Positions 33,220-46,132 of a stretch of 64,000 nucleotides of DNA are shown piece after piece. Below the pieces are notes generated by a model that ran no database searches, was not told where the DNA came from, and saw only the letters and a program-made list of their open reading frames with translations. The DNA is from Xenopus tropicalis (Eukaryota > Chordata > Amphibia > Anura > Pipidae). The translations under genes were made by a program, and so were the position numbers. The stretch covers positions 65,345,892-65,409,891 of the forward strand of contig NC_030684.2 of the NCBI RefSeq assembly GCF_000004195.4, given 5' to 3'. The stretch's first letter is position 1; the number at the start of each line of letters is the position of its first letter.

Positions 33220-36200
33220 GTCTGTTGTTTAATGTTTTTATGGATTTATCAATGGGGAAATTTTATATAGAGAGTTACCAATGGGTTACCAACCGCTATG
33301 GCTAGAAATTCAGTGTTTTATATACTAAACGTACTACATGAACCTAAAGGTTCCCCATCTCTATCAGTAATGATTTCTGCCTTCATAGTTGTCACAGGAG
33401 CTCTGTATCTTGGATTCTGTTAGAATGTTCTGCAACATTCACATGCTTAGGGGTCTATTCATCAAAGTATGAGTTTGAATCCCGAATTGATTAAATACAA
33501 TAATTTCTGATGAACACGAAAATGCTTACAAATAAATTATATTAGTCACGATAATATCGTTTTGGCGATCCGAACGATCATAAACAGCAGGAAAACCTTT
33601 CTGACTTTGATCCTTCTGTGCATGATTTTGGAAGCCTCCCATAGGACTCAATGGTACTCTGCAGCTCCAACCTGGCCCAAGGAAAGTCACGATACCGAAG
33701 CTTGAATGAATCCGAAACTATCGTACTCGGCGCGACAATACGATTTTGTCGCAACATTAGAAAAAGTTGCAGAAAATACACACAGTACGATCAAATACAA
33801 ATATTTTGTAATTCGTATCTGTCGTACTTTAATAAATAGGCCCCTAAGTGTGATTTGAGAAGCTAAGCGTAGGGGTTGTAGCAAATGATCAAACAAAAAT
33901 TAGGTTTGCCTGTCATATAAGCTGATGCTTTGGGGAGGATTAGTATATTCCCATGCTAATTGCACTTGGCTCAGAGCTGCCATGTACTAATAATTTATTA
34001 TTCACTGATCAGCCTTGTATTGTGATTTATAGCCTGTATATATACAGTATATTGTTTGTTGGTCCCTAAGCTCAGGTTATTGACAGCAGCACAGAGCATG
34101 TGCAGTGAATCAGCAAAAAAGAAGATGGGGAGCTACTGGGGCATGATTGAGGCACAGATCTTCCTGCTAAAGGGTTGTGGTTGGCTTGGGCTGGTACAGA
34201 AGCCCAATATAATGTACAACTTGTCTACCCTACTTCTTTAGTTAGGCTTTAGTTCTTCTTTAAAGGAATACTGTCATGGGAAATCATATTTTTTTCAAAC
34301 ACATCAGTTAATTGAGCTTCTCCAGCAGAATCCTGCATTGAAATCCATTATTCAAAAACACAAACAGATTTTTTTTTTTCTCCACATGGGGCTATCCATA
34401 TTCTTCATTTCCCAGGGTGCCATAGCCATGTAATCTGTGCTCTGATAATCACACTTTACTGCTGAGCTGCAAGTTGGAGTGATATTCCCCCCTTCCACCC
34501 CCCAGCAGCCGATCAGCAGAACATGGGAGTAGGAGAAACAATAGGTTACCTGAAAGCAGTTCTAATGTGAAAGCTCAGACTAAGGCACAATGCACTGAAA
34601 TTGGGCCTACATACCAATATTACAACTAAAAAATACATTTGTTGGTTCAAGAATAACATTTTAAATGGTAGAGTGAATTATTTGCTATGTAAACAGTGTA
34701 ATTAAGAGATGTATATAAGTATACCATAAAAATCATGATCCCACAGTTTCTTTTCAGCACTATATAATTTCCAGCTTGTAAAACAATTGTTCAAATCTTT
34801 TGTTACTGCAAGTGATATGCATGTATTTATACAAGTGACAGTGCTTAGCACTGCTGCTTACTAATGTTGAACACTCCACTACCACTCCATGAGGTAGAAT
34901 CTCATTCAACTGCTATGATTTTTAGCAACAGGTGTGGCTGAAAGCACTCATGCAGGTTCTGCCAATCTGACAAATATAGAGCTAAATAGTGCACATTTTA
35001 TGAGCCTAGTGGTTGAAATTATGCTTAGTAAATAAGTCTTCACATCCGTTTAAGTGTTCTATTTTTGTCATATCATGTGCATAAGTTTTATAACTTAATC
35101 TCAAGAACAATCTTGAGATACTGTATGCTTGGCAGAAGTATTGCATTTTGTAATATCTTTTTTTAACCTAATAGCATCGTTTGTCTTTAGGTTTTATTAA
35201 GTACACAGTTTGCTGCTACTTTTTAATTGGGTGTAAGCGTATTATACCTTATTTGGTTTTTCTAATTCAATCAGTCTTAAGTGCTTATTATTTGTTTGCA
35301 CAATGCAAATGTTATGAAAAAAAAAGTACCAGATACTAATTTTGCTTCTGTACTTCCTTTTCAGCTATTTGTTTCATTACATTTGCCAAGACAGAATAAT
35401 ATACCTTTGTATAACTGATGATGTAAGTACCAGAAATGATCCTCTTGTAAGCATGTTTGATAAAGAAGAAAAAAATGTAAAAACTAAGGAAGCTTTATTA
35501 GAAAGGTCTATGTAAATACAGCCTTAAGCACTCACAGTAATGCTGCTTCTCTATCAAAAGAAACACAGGATTTTGTGTCTTTTTTTGTAAACATGTTCCA
35601 GTGTCTGACTTCCTCTCTCAGAAACATCCTCAATTCCTGTGGCCATAGTCTGCACAGTTCTCTCCTCTCCCCTCTATTGCTCTCTCCTCCTACAAGAATG
35701 CTAAGAACTCCATCCCTCCTCCCTTAGGAATGTGTGATCTGAGCTATAACTAGACTGCAGGCAGGAAGCTATTTAAAATGGCAGCTGCTATCTTAAGCAA
35801 ACGGAGAAAGCTTCTAAAGCTGTTTACTCAGGTATGGTAATGGTTTCTGCAGAATAAATATATTGTTCTAGGTGGCACTAATGTGGCAAATCTTTTGGCA
35901 GTAAAATGCCAAAATGACGTTCCTTCTATTTAATTTTGTTCACATAGCCATGTTGGTTATAGCTCAGAGATTCTATGTAATATGCCTTTGCTACATCTTC
36001 ATATGTCTTTTACTGTTAGGTCTATAATTGGTGTTTTACAGTTTACGATTGTAAACTTTGAAGTTTGCTTTGTCACTAGTACAGGCAGTCTGCAAATTTG
36101 CCTGAGCTACTGCTAGCTTCCCTGTTAATACATGATTCTGCTTTGACAGGACTTTGAGCGTTCCAGAGCATTTAATTTCTTGAATGAAATTAAGAAGCGG

Positions 36201-39200
36201 TTTCAGACAACATATGGATCAAGGGCACAGACAGCACTTCCCTATGCCATGAACAGTGAATTTTCTAGTGTGATTGCAGCACAGTTGGTAAGAAACCTCA
36301 GGAGCATTCTTGGACATTTTGTGTTACAGACATCCTTGTGCTGTTAATGGGGTATTTTATCTTAAAATGTAATTTTGGTATGTTGTATACAGTCTTATTA
36401 CAAGATTGTGCCATTCATCATGTTTGGTTGTTCTGTAGTTCTTTAGTTTGCCATTTAAACTGCTGTTTGGATACTAGTGTCAGTGAATCGAGTAGTCAGG
36501 TGGGGATTTAAACAACAGAAGTTGGCCTGAATAAAATAATGTGTAATAATGCAAATCTATCCTCGTACACTGTCAATCTGCTTTTTGTTATTGGATTACT
36601 GACCCTACTAACCAGATAGATTTATATTTCAGAATACAAAGGTGAATAATTAAAATAACAGAAAATAGAATAAAGACCAATTGCAAAACAGCATGAATAA
36701 CATCTGTGTACCATTTACAATGTTAACTAGACATTGAAGGTAAATTTGAAAAGCAAAGCGGCAGTACCTGGGTTTGCTTAGCTGCAAGCAAATGGCCTTT
36801 CACACAGTGCCTTATAGATATCCAGTTAATTATCTTGAGAGCATTAACTGATTATGAATAGAATCTCTCTAAGCCTGTCACATGGTAACATGTGATCTTG
36901 ATTCACAACAGACACAAGTGTGTGAACATTCCTTGATCCTTGTGGTGTTTTTTTTTTTTGTAATTAGTATGTTTTCGGGACTAGACACAAAAATTGGATT
37001 GATTGATTGTCACAAAGGTGATGTGTTAGTAAGTTAATTGTATAGACACTTTGTTAAAACAAATATTTATAGCTGCTCATTTTCAGCAGAGTTAACCTGT
37101 ACAGAAGGCCTTTCGGGTAATTTTTAGAATAGTTCTTTGTGTCAAGTCATGGCTAGATAGGAGACTGATCCCCTATGGATGAGGAATTCTGTAGAGTACT
37201 GGGATGGCATCCCTTATCCAGAAACTCATTTTCCAGAAAGCTCTGAAATACAGAAAGGCCATCAACCACATTTTAAACTAATAATTTAATTTTTTTTTTT
37301 AATTATTTCCTTTTTCTCTGTAATAATAAAACAGTACCTTTAATTGATCCCAACTTAGATATAATTAATCCTGGTTGGAGGCAAAACAATCCTACTTGGT
37401 TTAATTAAGGTTTATATGTTTTTTAGTAGATTTTAAGTATGGAGATGCAAATTACAAAATACTCCTTATCTTGAAAACCCCGGGTCCAGAGCATTCTGGG
37501 TAACAGGTCCCTTACCAGTACACTACAGGTAGTGAAAGTGCCTAGATTTTCAGGAAACTCTTGAGAGTATCTCTGATATCCGTTACTATCAAAATCATTA
37601 GAAATGACTGCACTACAATACATGGTGGTCCATCCATATAAGTCTTCTTGCACAGCTGAAGATGCTCTTTCTGTCTGCAAATGCTGAATATTACATTAAC
37701 TTTTTCAGAGGGACTTGGGCATAATTATATTTGTACCATTCAGAAAGTTATAACAAAGTATCAAAGTTGTACAAGAAGTTTCTTATATGGCATGCTGTAG
37801 GTATTCACACTAAAGGTATTACATGTGTTTTTTGGGCAAGCATATATTAATATAATAACCAAAGTGATAAGAAGTTAGTCTGTATGGCTTTAAAGTAAAC
37901 ACCTATCCATTCACAGTACATATTTAGTCATGATGTGGACTACATTTTTTAACAGGGCATTTATAATACATATTTCTTATCTTTTATTAGAAATACCATT
38001 CTGAAAATAAGAGTATTGATCGTGTAGCAGAGACCCAAGCACAAGTCGATGAACTTAAAGGAATTATGGTCCGAAATATAGGTAAGTACAAACTGCAGAC
38101 ATGTTTGCTCTAATGTTTTTATTATTACTGTATATCCATTTTCATATAATATAGTGCTGACAGTTATTTGCAGAGATGTTACATTGTTCACATTAGTCCC
38201 TTGTCCCAGGGGATTTTACAGTCCAAGGTCCCTAGCATTCACACACTGTAATCAGTGCCAAATAACATTTCTGTCTTTTTTGGAATGTGGGAGGAAACTG
38301 GAGAAACGGAGGAATTCCACACAAGCACAGGGAAAATATGCAGACTTGTTGCAGATGATGTTCTCGCTGGATTTAAATCTAATAATACGGATAAGGGACT
38401 CAACATAAGTTGGACATAGTTCATTGCACTAATTTAATCTTGCTTAATCTATAAGCTGTTCTTTAGGAGATTGGCACAGATGCCATTTTTGAGAATTTTG
38501 CTTACATGTTTGAGGAAACAAAAAAAAAAAAACCCTGGGAGACAAATCAACATTGTTTACATTGTTATTGGGCTTTGAGGCCAGTGGCACAAGCAGGGGT
38601 TTCTGGGTCCTAAAAAATGTGGGCGTTATGATATGCTTTATACACATTTTAAAATTGCATTTCTGCCCTGTATGTTAGTGATGCACAAGTTGGCCAGGTT
38701 TGGGCTGACCAGTATGAACAGTAAATTAAAGTAATTTATTCATATAAAGGGCAATGCCACCTGGAGCACTTCAGGGCATTTTGTTGTCCCTGCAATTTCC
38801 AGCTGGGCAGGTGACAAAACACTTGGAATCTACATTTATGTTTGATCCTAAAACTGGAGCCTGAAAACTGTCACTTCTCTGACACAGATTTACCTTGCCT
38901 TTTATTTCCAGATCTGGTTGCCCAAAGAGGAGAACGGTTAGAGCTACTGATAGATAAAACAGAAAGCCTTGTTGATTCTGTAAGTATGCATTTGGTACTG
39001 TTTTTAAAATTGTTTTCTCTACTGGAATTATGTCGATTTCTTAGTCCTTTTATTCATTTTATAAAATGCTAGTGTTCAAATTATGTTGATGACTAAATTT
39101 TATTCTTTATCACTTTCTTAAAGTCTGTCACGTTCAAGACCACAAGCAGAAACTTGGCCAGAGCTATGTGCATGAAAAATTTGAAGTTGACCATCATAAT

Positions 39201-39462
39201 TGCTATTGTAACCATAGTAAGTGCTGCTCTCCTCCTCACTTGCTGTTGCTTTTAAAGTGGTTTGGTAAATGCAACGTAATAGGGGTTTTCATTACTTTAC
39301 ATTGGTTGCTATGGGTTACTAGATGTGGGCAAATAGTCAAGTATTTATTATGCAAAATGTATTTATCTTTTTTTTTTTTCCCTTCTCCTATAGGTTATCA
39401 TCTACATTATTGTGTCAGCAGCATGTGGGGGACTGTCATGGCCAAGCTGTGTGAATAAGTAG
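33074..39462 (+). CDS. vamp7: VAMP7 (tetanus-insensitive longin R-SNARE), complete seven-exon coding region
   Basis: Vesicle R-SNARE of late endosomes, lysosomes and secretory lysosomes. Coding exons: 33074-33219, 35365-35422, 36150-36287, 37991-38081, 38912-38979, 39124-39216, 39394-39462 (663 nt, 220 aa, the same length as human). The longin domain covers residues 1-120 (MAILFAVVARGTTILAKHAW at the start, IKKRFQTTYGSRAQTALPY near its end). The R-SNARE coil covers about 125-185, with the zero-layer Arg in DLVAQRGERLELL, followed by a C-terminal membrane anchor and CGGLSWPSCVNK. Nearly identical to mammalian VAMP7 through the longin and SNARE regions; the anchor is the most diverged part. Upstream noncoding exon near 30.2 kb. 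Confidence 0.97.
33447..33847 (+). mobile_element. MITE I2 in vamp7 intron 2
   Basis: The ends TTAGGGGTCTATTCATCAAA and TTTAATAAATAGGCCCCTAA are inverted. The interior shares ATTAGTCACGATAATATCGT with MITE I1 at 10336-10633. Noncoding. Confidence 0.65.
34260..34757 (+). mobile_element. T2-like MITE family C in vamp7 intron 2
   Basis: Starts TTAAAGGAATACTGTCATGG; the right end is eroded (CCACAGTTTCTTTT). It matches the copy at 10634-11062. No coding content. Confidence 0.7.
35365..35422 (+). CDS. vamp7: vamp7 coding exon 2
   Basis: 58 nt encoding YLFHYICQDRIIYLCITDD of the longin domain; phase 2 in, phase 0 out. Acceptor TTTTCAG, donor GTAAGT. Confidence 0.95.
35470..35933 (-). mobile_element. 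T2-like MITE family A (copy A2) in vamp7 intron 3
   Basis: Reverse-oriented copy of the element at 45073-45555, matching it almost throughout (for example GCTATAACTAGACTGCAGGC). It begins about 45 bp after the exon 2 donor and ends at TTAA 35930-35933, about 215 bp before exon 3. Confidence 0.8.
36150..36287 (+). CDS. vamp7: vamp7 coding exon 3
   Basis: 46 codons, phase 0 at both ends, encoding DFERSRAFNFLNEIKKRFQT to FSSVIAAQL, the end of the longin domain. Acceptor TTTGACAG, donor GTAAGA. Confidence 0.96.
37200..37530 (-). mobile_element. MITE family K-like, diverged copy in vamp7 intron
   Basis: CATCCCTTATCCAGAAACTC near the left and GGGTAACAGGTCCCTTACCA near the right recall the ends of the 8019-8350 element. 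The termini are degraded. Confidence 0.5.
37991..38081 (+). CDS. vamp7: vamp7 coding exon 4
   Basis: 91 nt encoding KYHSENKSIDRVAETQAQVD and ELKGIMVRNI, the first half of the SNARE coil. Acceptor TTTATTAG, donor GTAAGT. Confidence 0.96.
38190..38385 (-). mobile_element. Dispersed SINE-type repeat, opposite strand
   Basis: The + strand shows GTGGGAGGAAACTGGAGAAA, CACACAAGCACAGGGAAAAT and TGCAGATGATGTTCTCGCTG, the complement of a widespread vertebrate SINE-type repeat. The same family in the other orientation appears at 9571-9657. Confidence 0.55.
38912..38979 (+). CDS. vamp7: vamp7 coding exon 5
   Basis: 68 nt encoding LVAQRGERLELLIDKTESLV and DS, including the zero-layer arginine of the R-SNARE. 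Acceptor TTTCCAG, donor GTAAGT. Confidence 0.96.
39124..39216 (+). CDS. vamp7: vamp7 coding exon 6
   Basis: 31 codons, phase 0 at both ends, encoding SVTFKTTSRNLARAMCMKNL and the first part of the membrane anchor. The acceptor is AAAG. Confidence 0.95.
39394..39462 (+). CDS. vamp7: vamp7 terminal coding exon
   Basis: 22 codons and TAG, encoding VIIYIIVSAACGGLSWPSCV and NK: the rest of the membrane anchor and the short lumenal tail. Acceptor CTCCTATAG. Confidence 0.95.
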   Translation, partial: VIIYIIVSAACGGLSWPSCVNK

Positions 39463-40193
39463 TGTTTTCTAGTGCATGAGGATTGTCCAAGAATGAGGAA
39501 AATAGTGCACTACTGTTTCACATGTGTAGCATCCTGTAGAAAAGAGACTTTAAAAAGAAGCCTTTTCCCTTGGACGCGATGACTTATCCTCTTCATTATT
39601 CTCTCATCCTTCCATCCCTAGTGGACTTCTACTGTATCTCTCTACGACATATACAAGGGAAAAGGAGGAGTGTGCGGCATCATCTTGTGCAGACAGTGAG
39701 TTGGAAGAGAAATTGGTGAATACAGATCGGCATTTCTTCTTTTTGTTGATTTTTTTTTTTGTCAGTACTGTGCCACTGATAATACTCATTAACTTCCATG
39801 ACTTGTATCTGCAAAGAGTTTGCGTTTTTAGTCTTAACTGAAAACTTTTTTCCTTTCACTTTTAACCCTGTTCTTAGAGAAATATTCATTTTGTGGCTGG
39901 TGCCATTTGGGCATATTGCATTGGATGCTTTGGATTATGTGTGTCATTTGGCACCTTTGGTTGGTTGACCCACTGTAATATACTGTTTGCCATACCCAAT
40001 TCCATGTGCCTCATTTAGACACACATTTTCCGGTAGTTCATGTTAAATTGTTAAAATGTATTAAGATTTTGTTCTCATTCCAAGAAACTGTTTTTATCGT
40101 TGTATACCCAGTAGTGGGATAGACTAATATTTCCCAGAAATGTCAAAAATCTTTAAGGCACTTCTGATCAACAGAAAGAAAACGTATTCTCAT

Positions 40194-40235
<42 letters not shown>

Positions 40236-41290
40236 GTTAATTTTTTTTTTTTGACAGGCCCTCGTTGTTAATGTTTGTATGCATTTGTGTCTGAAATGAT
40301 GCCAGGCTGTGAAGCTACTTGAAAATCAAAAATTCTTTACACATGCCATTGGAAGTTAGACTTCTTTTGTTTCACTGTTGAGGGCTAAGTGTTCTTGCAC
40401 CTCTGAGGGTCATTGAGAAAATATATGATCCCATCCACTGAGTTTACTGCTGACTATTAAGACCCAGCGAAATCAGGCATCAGCTGATGGCACACATGCC
40501 TTATTTCCTGCTGGCATTTTTCTACTGGCAGAGAACTGCCCAAACCTGACTGTGAAAGCCTCCACTGACAGGTTCAGACACTTTTCAGCCAGTTGCAAAA
40601 AGGCAGCAGAGTATTGACCACATGTGCCATTAGGCTAGGGCTTAATGCTTGCATTTTATTATAGCACTATTAAAAGACAAGCATGCCTAAGATAACTTGG
40701 AATGAAGCTGACATAATCCATGTTTGTTTTAGTCTTTCATATATCCTGTTGTGTTTCTATCTTAAAGTTACCAGTTTAACAAGCAGATTTGTAATGAGAG
40801 CTTATAGAAAGAACTTTACTTGATTGCTTAGCACTTTTACGACCAGTGTATAATGGGAGATTAGTGATCCTGCGTATCAAAGTTGCAAAAGGATGAGCAC
40901 GAGTCGGGATGGCAAACCTTGACTTCTTTGAGTGTAATAAGCTGGAAAGCTGTACTATGTGCAATATATATATATATATATGTGTATGTGTGGCTTGCTG
41001 CATGTATTGTTTGTGTAAATGGCAAAACCACCCAGAAATATTCAAGCAAACTCAGATTCTAAAAATTCTAATTATCTGTCCACATGTATATTTCTGTGTT
41101 TATGGACCCCCTCCTTTTTTTTTTTTTTTTAAACCTAAAAATGTGTGTGTGTGTGTATGAAAGGTCACTGGATTACATTACATTTAATTACATTAAAAAT
41201 CACATCATAATCTTTGTGAAATCCTGCAAATGGGACAGACATGATTTAATGTACATAGAAACAGTACTGAAATAAACAATAGCACTGTGT
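39463..41290 (+). other. vamp7: vamp7 3' UTR (inferred)
   Basis: Noncoding sequence after the stop with no splice signals required, containing a TA microsatellite (40195-40232) and a shorter TA run near 40968-40982. AATAAA at 41271-41276 gives a 1.8-kb 3' UTR, a plausible length for VAMP7. Later AATAAA words (41945, 42384) are alternatives. Confidence 0.45.
40195..40232. repeat. TA dinucleotide microsatellite
   Basis: About 18 TA units in the probable 3' UTR of vamp7. Confidence 0.9.
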
Positions 41291-43192
41291 TTATCACTCA
41301 TCTTTATGTTTTTGTCTTAAAACCAAAACAAAGTTAAAGCAATTGCAGGGATGGTATTTTGAGAAAAGTTGTGATGTCTTCATTTTTTTGTTTTTTTAAT
41401 TAATCCACTATAAGTGGCTATCTGGGTGGGTTTTTTTTGATGCGGCCTTTAGTTTACCCTTTAGCAAGATATTATGGGTAGGTATGTTGATATGCTACTT
41501 CCATTTCAGCTCCTCTCATACCTAGAATTAATCTTTCCTGGTTTATTTCTGCATTTTGCAATGGCATTGGGGTGGGTGTGGTTTACGGATTCCCCTGTTA
41601 CAGTGTTTGCAAGAGACACAGCAGTTTTTCTATTGCAGATAAAATACAAAAATGCCAGTTTATGTAGTAGAATTCCAGAGATAATGAAACAGTTGTAATT
41701 GCAAATCTTTCCTGCAGTCAGGTAACACACAGTTAGCTAAACACATCTACACAAATATATTATTTAAATCACTTCTCCTTTATCTTAAAGTACTGGAGCA
41801 CTGCTTTTTAAACCAGTCTTTTTGTAAACAGTGAGATTTGCCAGGACACTAGTCACCTTTATTAGTATGTGCACAGTACTCTGATTACTTTACCTGCCAT
41901 ATATGTTGCATTGTTTGGACTTCCTTCTAGACAGTTGCACAGAGGAATAAAGACTAGTGCAGGCCTGGAAGGATAGAGACGGGATTTGCCAGTCCAGTAT
42001 ATGCACAACTTCTGCAGTATTTTTCAGAAGAATATAATCACTACTAACATGCGCCATTGGCTAACTGGAAACCATGGCTGCTCTTTCTGCTGCTGCCAGG
42101 AGCCTCCTGTTCTTATTTATAAGCCAATGTAATATTGTAGATGCTGTGACTTTCTCTAGCTTCTATGGAAGAAATGCCTCTCTGTCTGCTCTAAACAGTA
42201 ACGCTCTTTGGGTGTTAACTCTCATTCTGGGTACTACTTTTAGGAATACGGAGTCAGAACAATTTATGACAATTTAAAGTTGGACTTTGGTTTTGGATTT
42301 CCTGGTGTGAATATTTAATTCCAAACAGCTGTGATTCTAGTCCACTTATTGTGGTGCTTGCCAATCAAATGAAGGATTGTTAATAAAGTAACCTATATAC
42401 CAAACATACATTGTTGCCTTTTTCATAGATGGGTACTTTGCATAGTCCCATGAGTGGCCATCTAAGCACCTTTGCAATTTGTGATTGGGGTGAATGTAAT
42501 AAGTCTTCATTGGAAATGTGAAAAAATAAATGCTTTGTGCAGACAATTTTCCCTTCGCTCAAATTCAAATTCAGTTTGGATTCAGTTTGGCCATGAGCAC
42601 GGATATGGCTGAATCCAAATCCTGCCGAAAAAGCAGTCTTGGCCAAATCCTGGATTCAGTGCATCCCTAGTGTGCAGTGTATGTAATAAAACTTCTTACT
42701 AAGAATAAGTTGGTTTTTTTTGTACAGCAACTTTAGGCAGGCCTTAAATACTTAATTGCAAATATTAATTATGCACAGTGCAACAGTCTAATGAAGAATA
42801 TTGCTAGTTTTTATGCTAATAGCATGCTTTCAAACTCAGCAGCTCTTTTTGAGATTATCAGTGATTCTGAAACCCACAGGTCAGGAGGGTTCGGGGTGAC
42901 ATTCACACAGTATTTGTGGGGTGAGGGTGGGTTTAGGTTAAGCTCTGGCTCCAGCAGCCTCTATTTATAGACACGTGTCTGCCCTGGCTCTTTTGTGACA
43001 TCAAAGAGGGGCGAGTGCAGGTCTATAAATAAAGGTGTCCTGCCGGGCAGAGCGTGGGGGGCAGGCGGGTTCAGGTTGACTGTCAACCTGCACATCTCTA
43101 ACTCCAGGTTAGATCCAGGCCTCTAAACTGTTGGGTAGTAGGATTGGTACTCATTTAAATTACTGTTGCATTGAAGTTTGTAAAGAGGCAAC

Positions 43193-43709
43193 AACCAAAA
43201 CTATACCCCCCAAACAATGTAGGTCTCTATATAAAATAATTAAAATATATAATAAAATTGCATGAACAGTCTCAATGTAAAACCCTGCTTCATTTAAATA
43301 ATTTTCAGAATATACTTTTTTTTAGTAGTATGTGCTACTGGGTAATCCTAAATAGAAAATTGCCATTTTAAAAATAAAGAGCCGCCTCCTAAGATTATAG
43401 GATTCACAGTGCACACAAACAAGCCAAGGCACACACACATGCTAGGCTCCATCAGCCAATGAATGGACAGAGTTCTGTCTTTTGCTTCCACACTACTTCC
43501 TGTTACAGTTAGAGCTGCATTATTTCTGGTCATGTGATCTCTGAGGGAGCACACAGCCCATCACTAAATGGTGGGGCTCACGGGAAAGGATGTAAAAGGG
43601 CAATATTTACTGATATATATATCTTTAATAGATCACGTAACATGATATAAACTGTTAAAAATAAATCTGTTGGTTATGTATTCATTCTGGGGGTATAGTT
43701 TTCCTTTAA
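43193..43709 (+). mobile_element. T2-like MITE family E, copy E2
   Basis: Left end AAAACTATACCCCCCAAACA and right end GGGGTATAGTTTTCCTTTAA are inverted; TTAA survives on the right only. It matches 55198-55677 through most of its length. Confidence 0.75.
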
Positions 43710-44679
43710 GAAAAGAGATGTGGAAGCTATGCTCCTGTTTCTCTTCTTCATGTATTGGCATCACAAATAGTTCAACTATTACAGAACAAGCTGAATATAT
43801 AAACATTGTCACATTTTACATTCTTTTTTTGCCCTCATGAAAGGAGAGACTGGTCTAACCAGTCTCTCCAAGTATCTGCACCAAGTAAAAATATGCAACT
43901 TACTGTGTAGAGAAAATGATAAAAATTAGAACATTACTACCAAAGTAAGTCTAACCTAAGGCCTTCCAGTATGCACTTGAAGCAGCTGAAGTGTTAGTTT
44001 TGCAGTACAGGGTAAGGGAAAATTCTGTCCCTCGCATGTCAACAGTGAGGATCACTCTTTACTAGTTTTGCAAGTATTGTGAGTTTAAAAATCTTAAGGT
44101 TAGAAAATAGAGAATAGGAATTTTCTTGATGTTCCATTACGTAAAGAAGGTTCTGATGTGCTTGCTAACATTCCATACAAGGCAAGAGATGAACATTCTG
44201 TTAAGCAGTGAATGCCTCAGTTATTAAGCACAACAAGAATAAACACCCTAATGATAACAATGGGCACATTTTCACCAATGGATTAGTATCCATAACTCCA
44301 AAGCCAAGCTTCTATTCATCCTGCAGCTGGCCGAAAAAAAGTTGAATACTAATAGGTTGCTATGGGTTCCTACCCTGGTGTAAATTTGCCCAATATGCCT
44401 GACTGACTCAGAGGCACAACATTTATCTTACAGAAAAAACCTAAAGTTTAAACGAAAGACAAAAATTAAAACAATAAGGTTAGAATAGCTTAGCTGGACT
44501 TAATACTTAATACTAGTAAAACAACTACGCACTGGGCTTTACTCTTACGCCAGAGAAGTACTTTTATAATGACTTTATAAATAACAATGTATTTTCATTA
44601 CAATTTAAAGTAGAAGTAGGTTTTTTTTTGTAGACTCCGACTCTAGGTAGCCAAAATTGCTTTGGACTCCACAGCTCTG

Positions 44680-44897
44680 GGTTACATAGCAGATAACTGA
44701 TAAGCTCTGCAGAGTACAATGGTGTTTTTACAGAGCTTATCTGTTAATGTGTGCCTTTTCCCTTTTTTCCAGCTTCAATGGCTGCCCCCATGGCTACTCA
44801 GATTTGCTTTAGAAAATGTACTATAGTTTATATAAACAAACACATAACCTTCACTAGTGCAGGGCAACAAACATTTTTGGCATTGCTGTTCCTTTAA
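44680..44897 (+). mobile_element. T2-like MITE family B, partial copy
   Basis: Shares CAGAGCTTATCTGTTAATGT-type sequence, TTCCAGCTTCAATGGCTGCC and the end GCTGTTCCTTTAA with the complete element at 23987-24408. The left half is missing. Confidence 0.65.
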
Positions 44898-45072
44898 AAA
44901 GTTTTTTGTGCGAAAGCCCTCAGACTGGAATTACTTGCACCTTTAAATGAACAGAGGGAAATTCTGAGGGATTTACTGTAAGACTGCGGAGTTGGAAAAT
45001 GCTTGTGATGAAACGGTGAGCTACTACCCTTAGCAACTACTTTGTATCTTTTTTTGTTCTGACTTTTTACAA

Positions 45073-45555
45073 TTAAAGGAGAAGGAAAGTAATTTTGGCA
45101 TTTTACTGCCAATAAATTTGCCACATTAGTGCCACCTAGGACAATATATTTATTCTGCAGAAAACATTACCATATTTGAGTAAACAGCTTTAGAAACTTT
45201 CTCAGTTTGCTTAAGATAGCAGGTGCCATTTTAAGTAGCTTCCTGCCTGCAGTCTAGTTATAGCTCAGATCACACATTCCTAAGGGAGGGGGGAGGGAGT
45301 TCTTAGCATTCTGGTGGGAGGGGGAGCAGGAAAGGGGAGAGAGGAGAACTGCACAGACTCTGGCCCCGGGAATTAAGCCTGTTCCTGAGAGAGGAAGTCA
45401 GACACTGGAACATCGTGTTTACAAAAAAAGACAAGAAATCTTGTGTTTCTTTTGATAGAGGACTCAGTGCAGCATTACTGTGAGTGGTTATGGCTGTATT
45501 TACATAGACCTTTCTGATAAAGCTTACTTAGTTTTTACCTTTCCTTCTTTTTTAA
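45073..45555 (+). mobile_element. T2-like MITE family A, copy A1
   Basis: TTAAAGGAGAAGGAAAGTAA on the left and ACCTTTCCTTCTTTTTTAA on the right, both with TTAA. Noncoding. Copies A2-A6 lie at 35470, 49604, 57328, 59641 and 53848. Confidence 0.8.
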
Positions 45556-45930
45556 ATTTAAGTTAAGGAAATAACATTGGCATGAACATTCATTAAACAG
45601 CTTGTACATATTCTCTCGTGTATCCTATTCACATTCCATTCATTCAACACACGAGCTCTAATCTACCTATGGGAAAGACACCACTATACACCGCATGGTA
45701 CAGAAACCCAAAGCAGCAGTCAGTAGATGTTTTTATTTACTGAAAGTAGGTCAAGCAACATAATCAAAGGTGTTTCACAAAAACATGGATGTTTCTTCTA
45801 TACGTAGCATCTAATTACTCAGTTACCACACAAATATTGTGCACCGTCCTATCTAGCCCATTTATACTGGCACAAGAATTCTTCTCTAGTCCTTGCAGTG
45901 GATTCTATATCTCATAACCATATATTTGTA

Positions 45931-45936
45931 TTTATT
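45931..45936 (-). promoter_or_regulatory. slain1-like: Candidate poly(A) signal of the SLAIN gene
   Basis: AATAAA on the - strand, about 850 bp past the stop codon. The 3' UTR between them contains MITE D at 46133-46483. Confidence 0.35.
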
Positions 45937-46132
45937 CACATTTCAAGAAATAAAGTGATCAAGGACATTACAAAAGTCTGCAGCTGAAAAAGTTCTGCCT
46001 CTGAGAAGAGCGAGTAGAAAAACCTGTGAGCTCTTTAACCAGTAAATCAACAATAAATATGAAAAAACAAAAAAACACAAACGTTTAAGAACACCTATAT
46101 TACAGCTATCTTTCGAATGACTAACAATTAAC

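Larger units (their letters stand above)
41291..45930. other. vamp7-SLAIN convergent intergenic region
   Basis: No gene found. It holds a complete family-E MITE (43193-43709), a partial family-B MITE (44680-44897) and a complete family-A MITE (45073-45555). The open frames here are short and coincide with repeats or AT-rich DNA. Confidence 0.5.
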
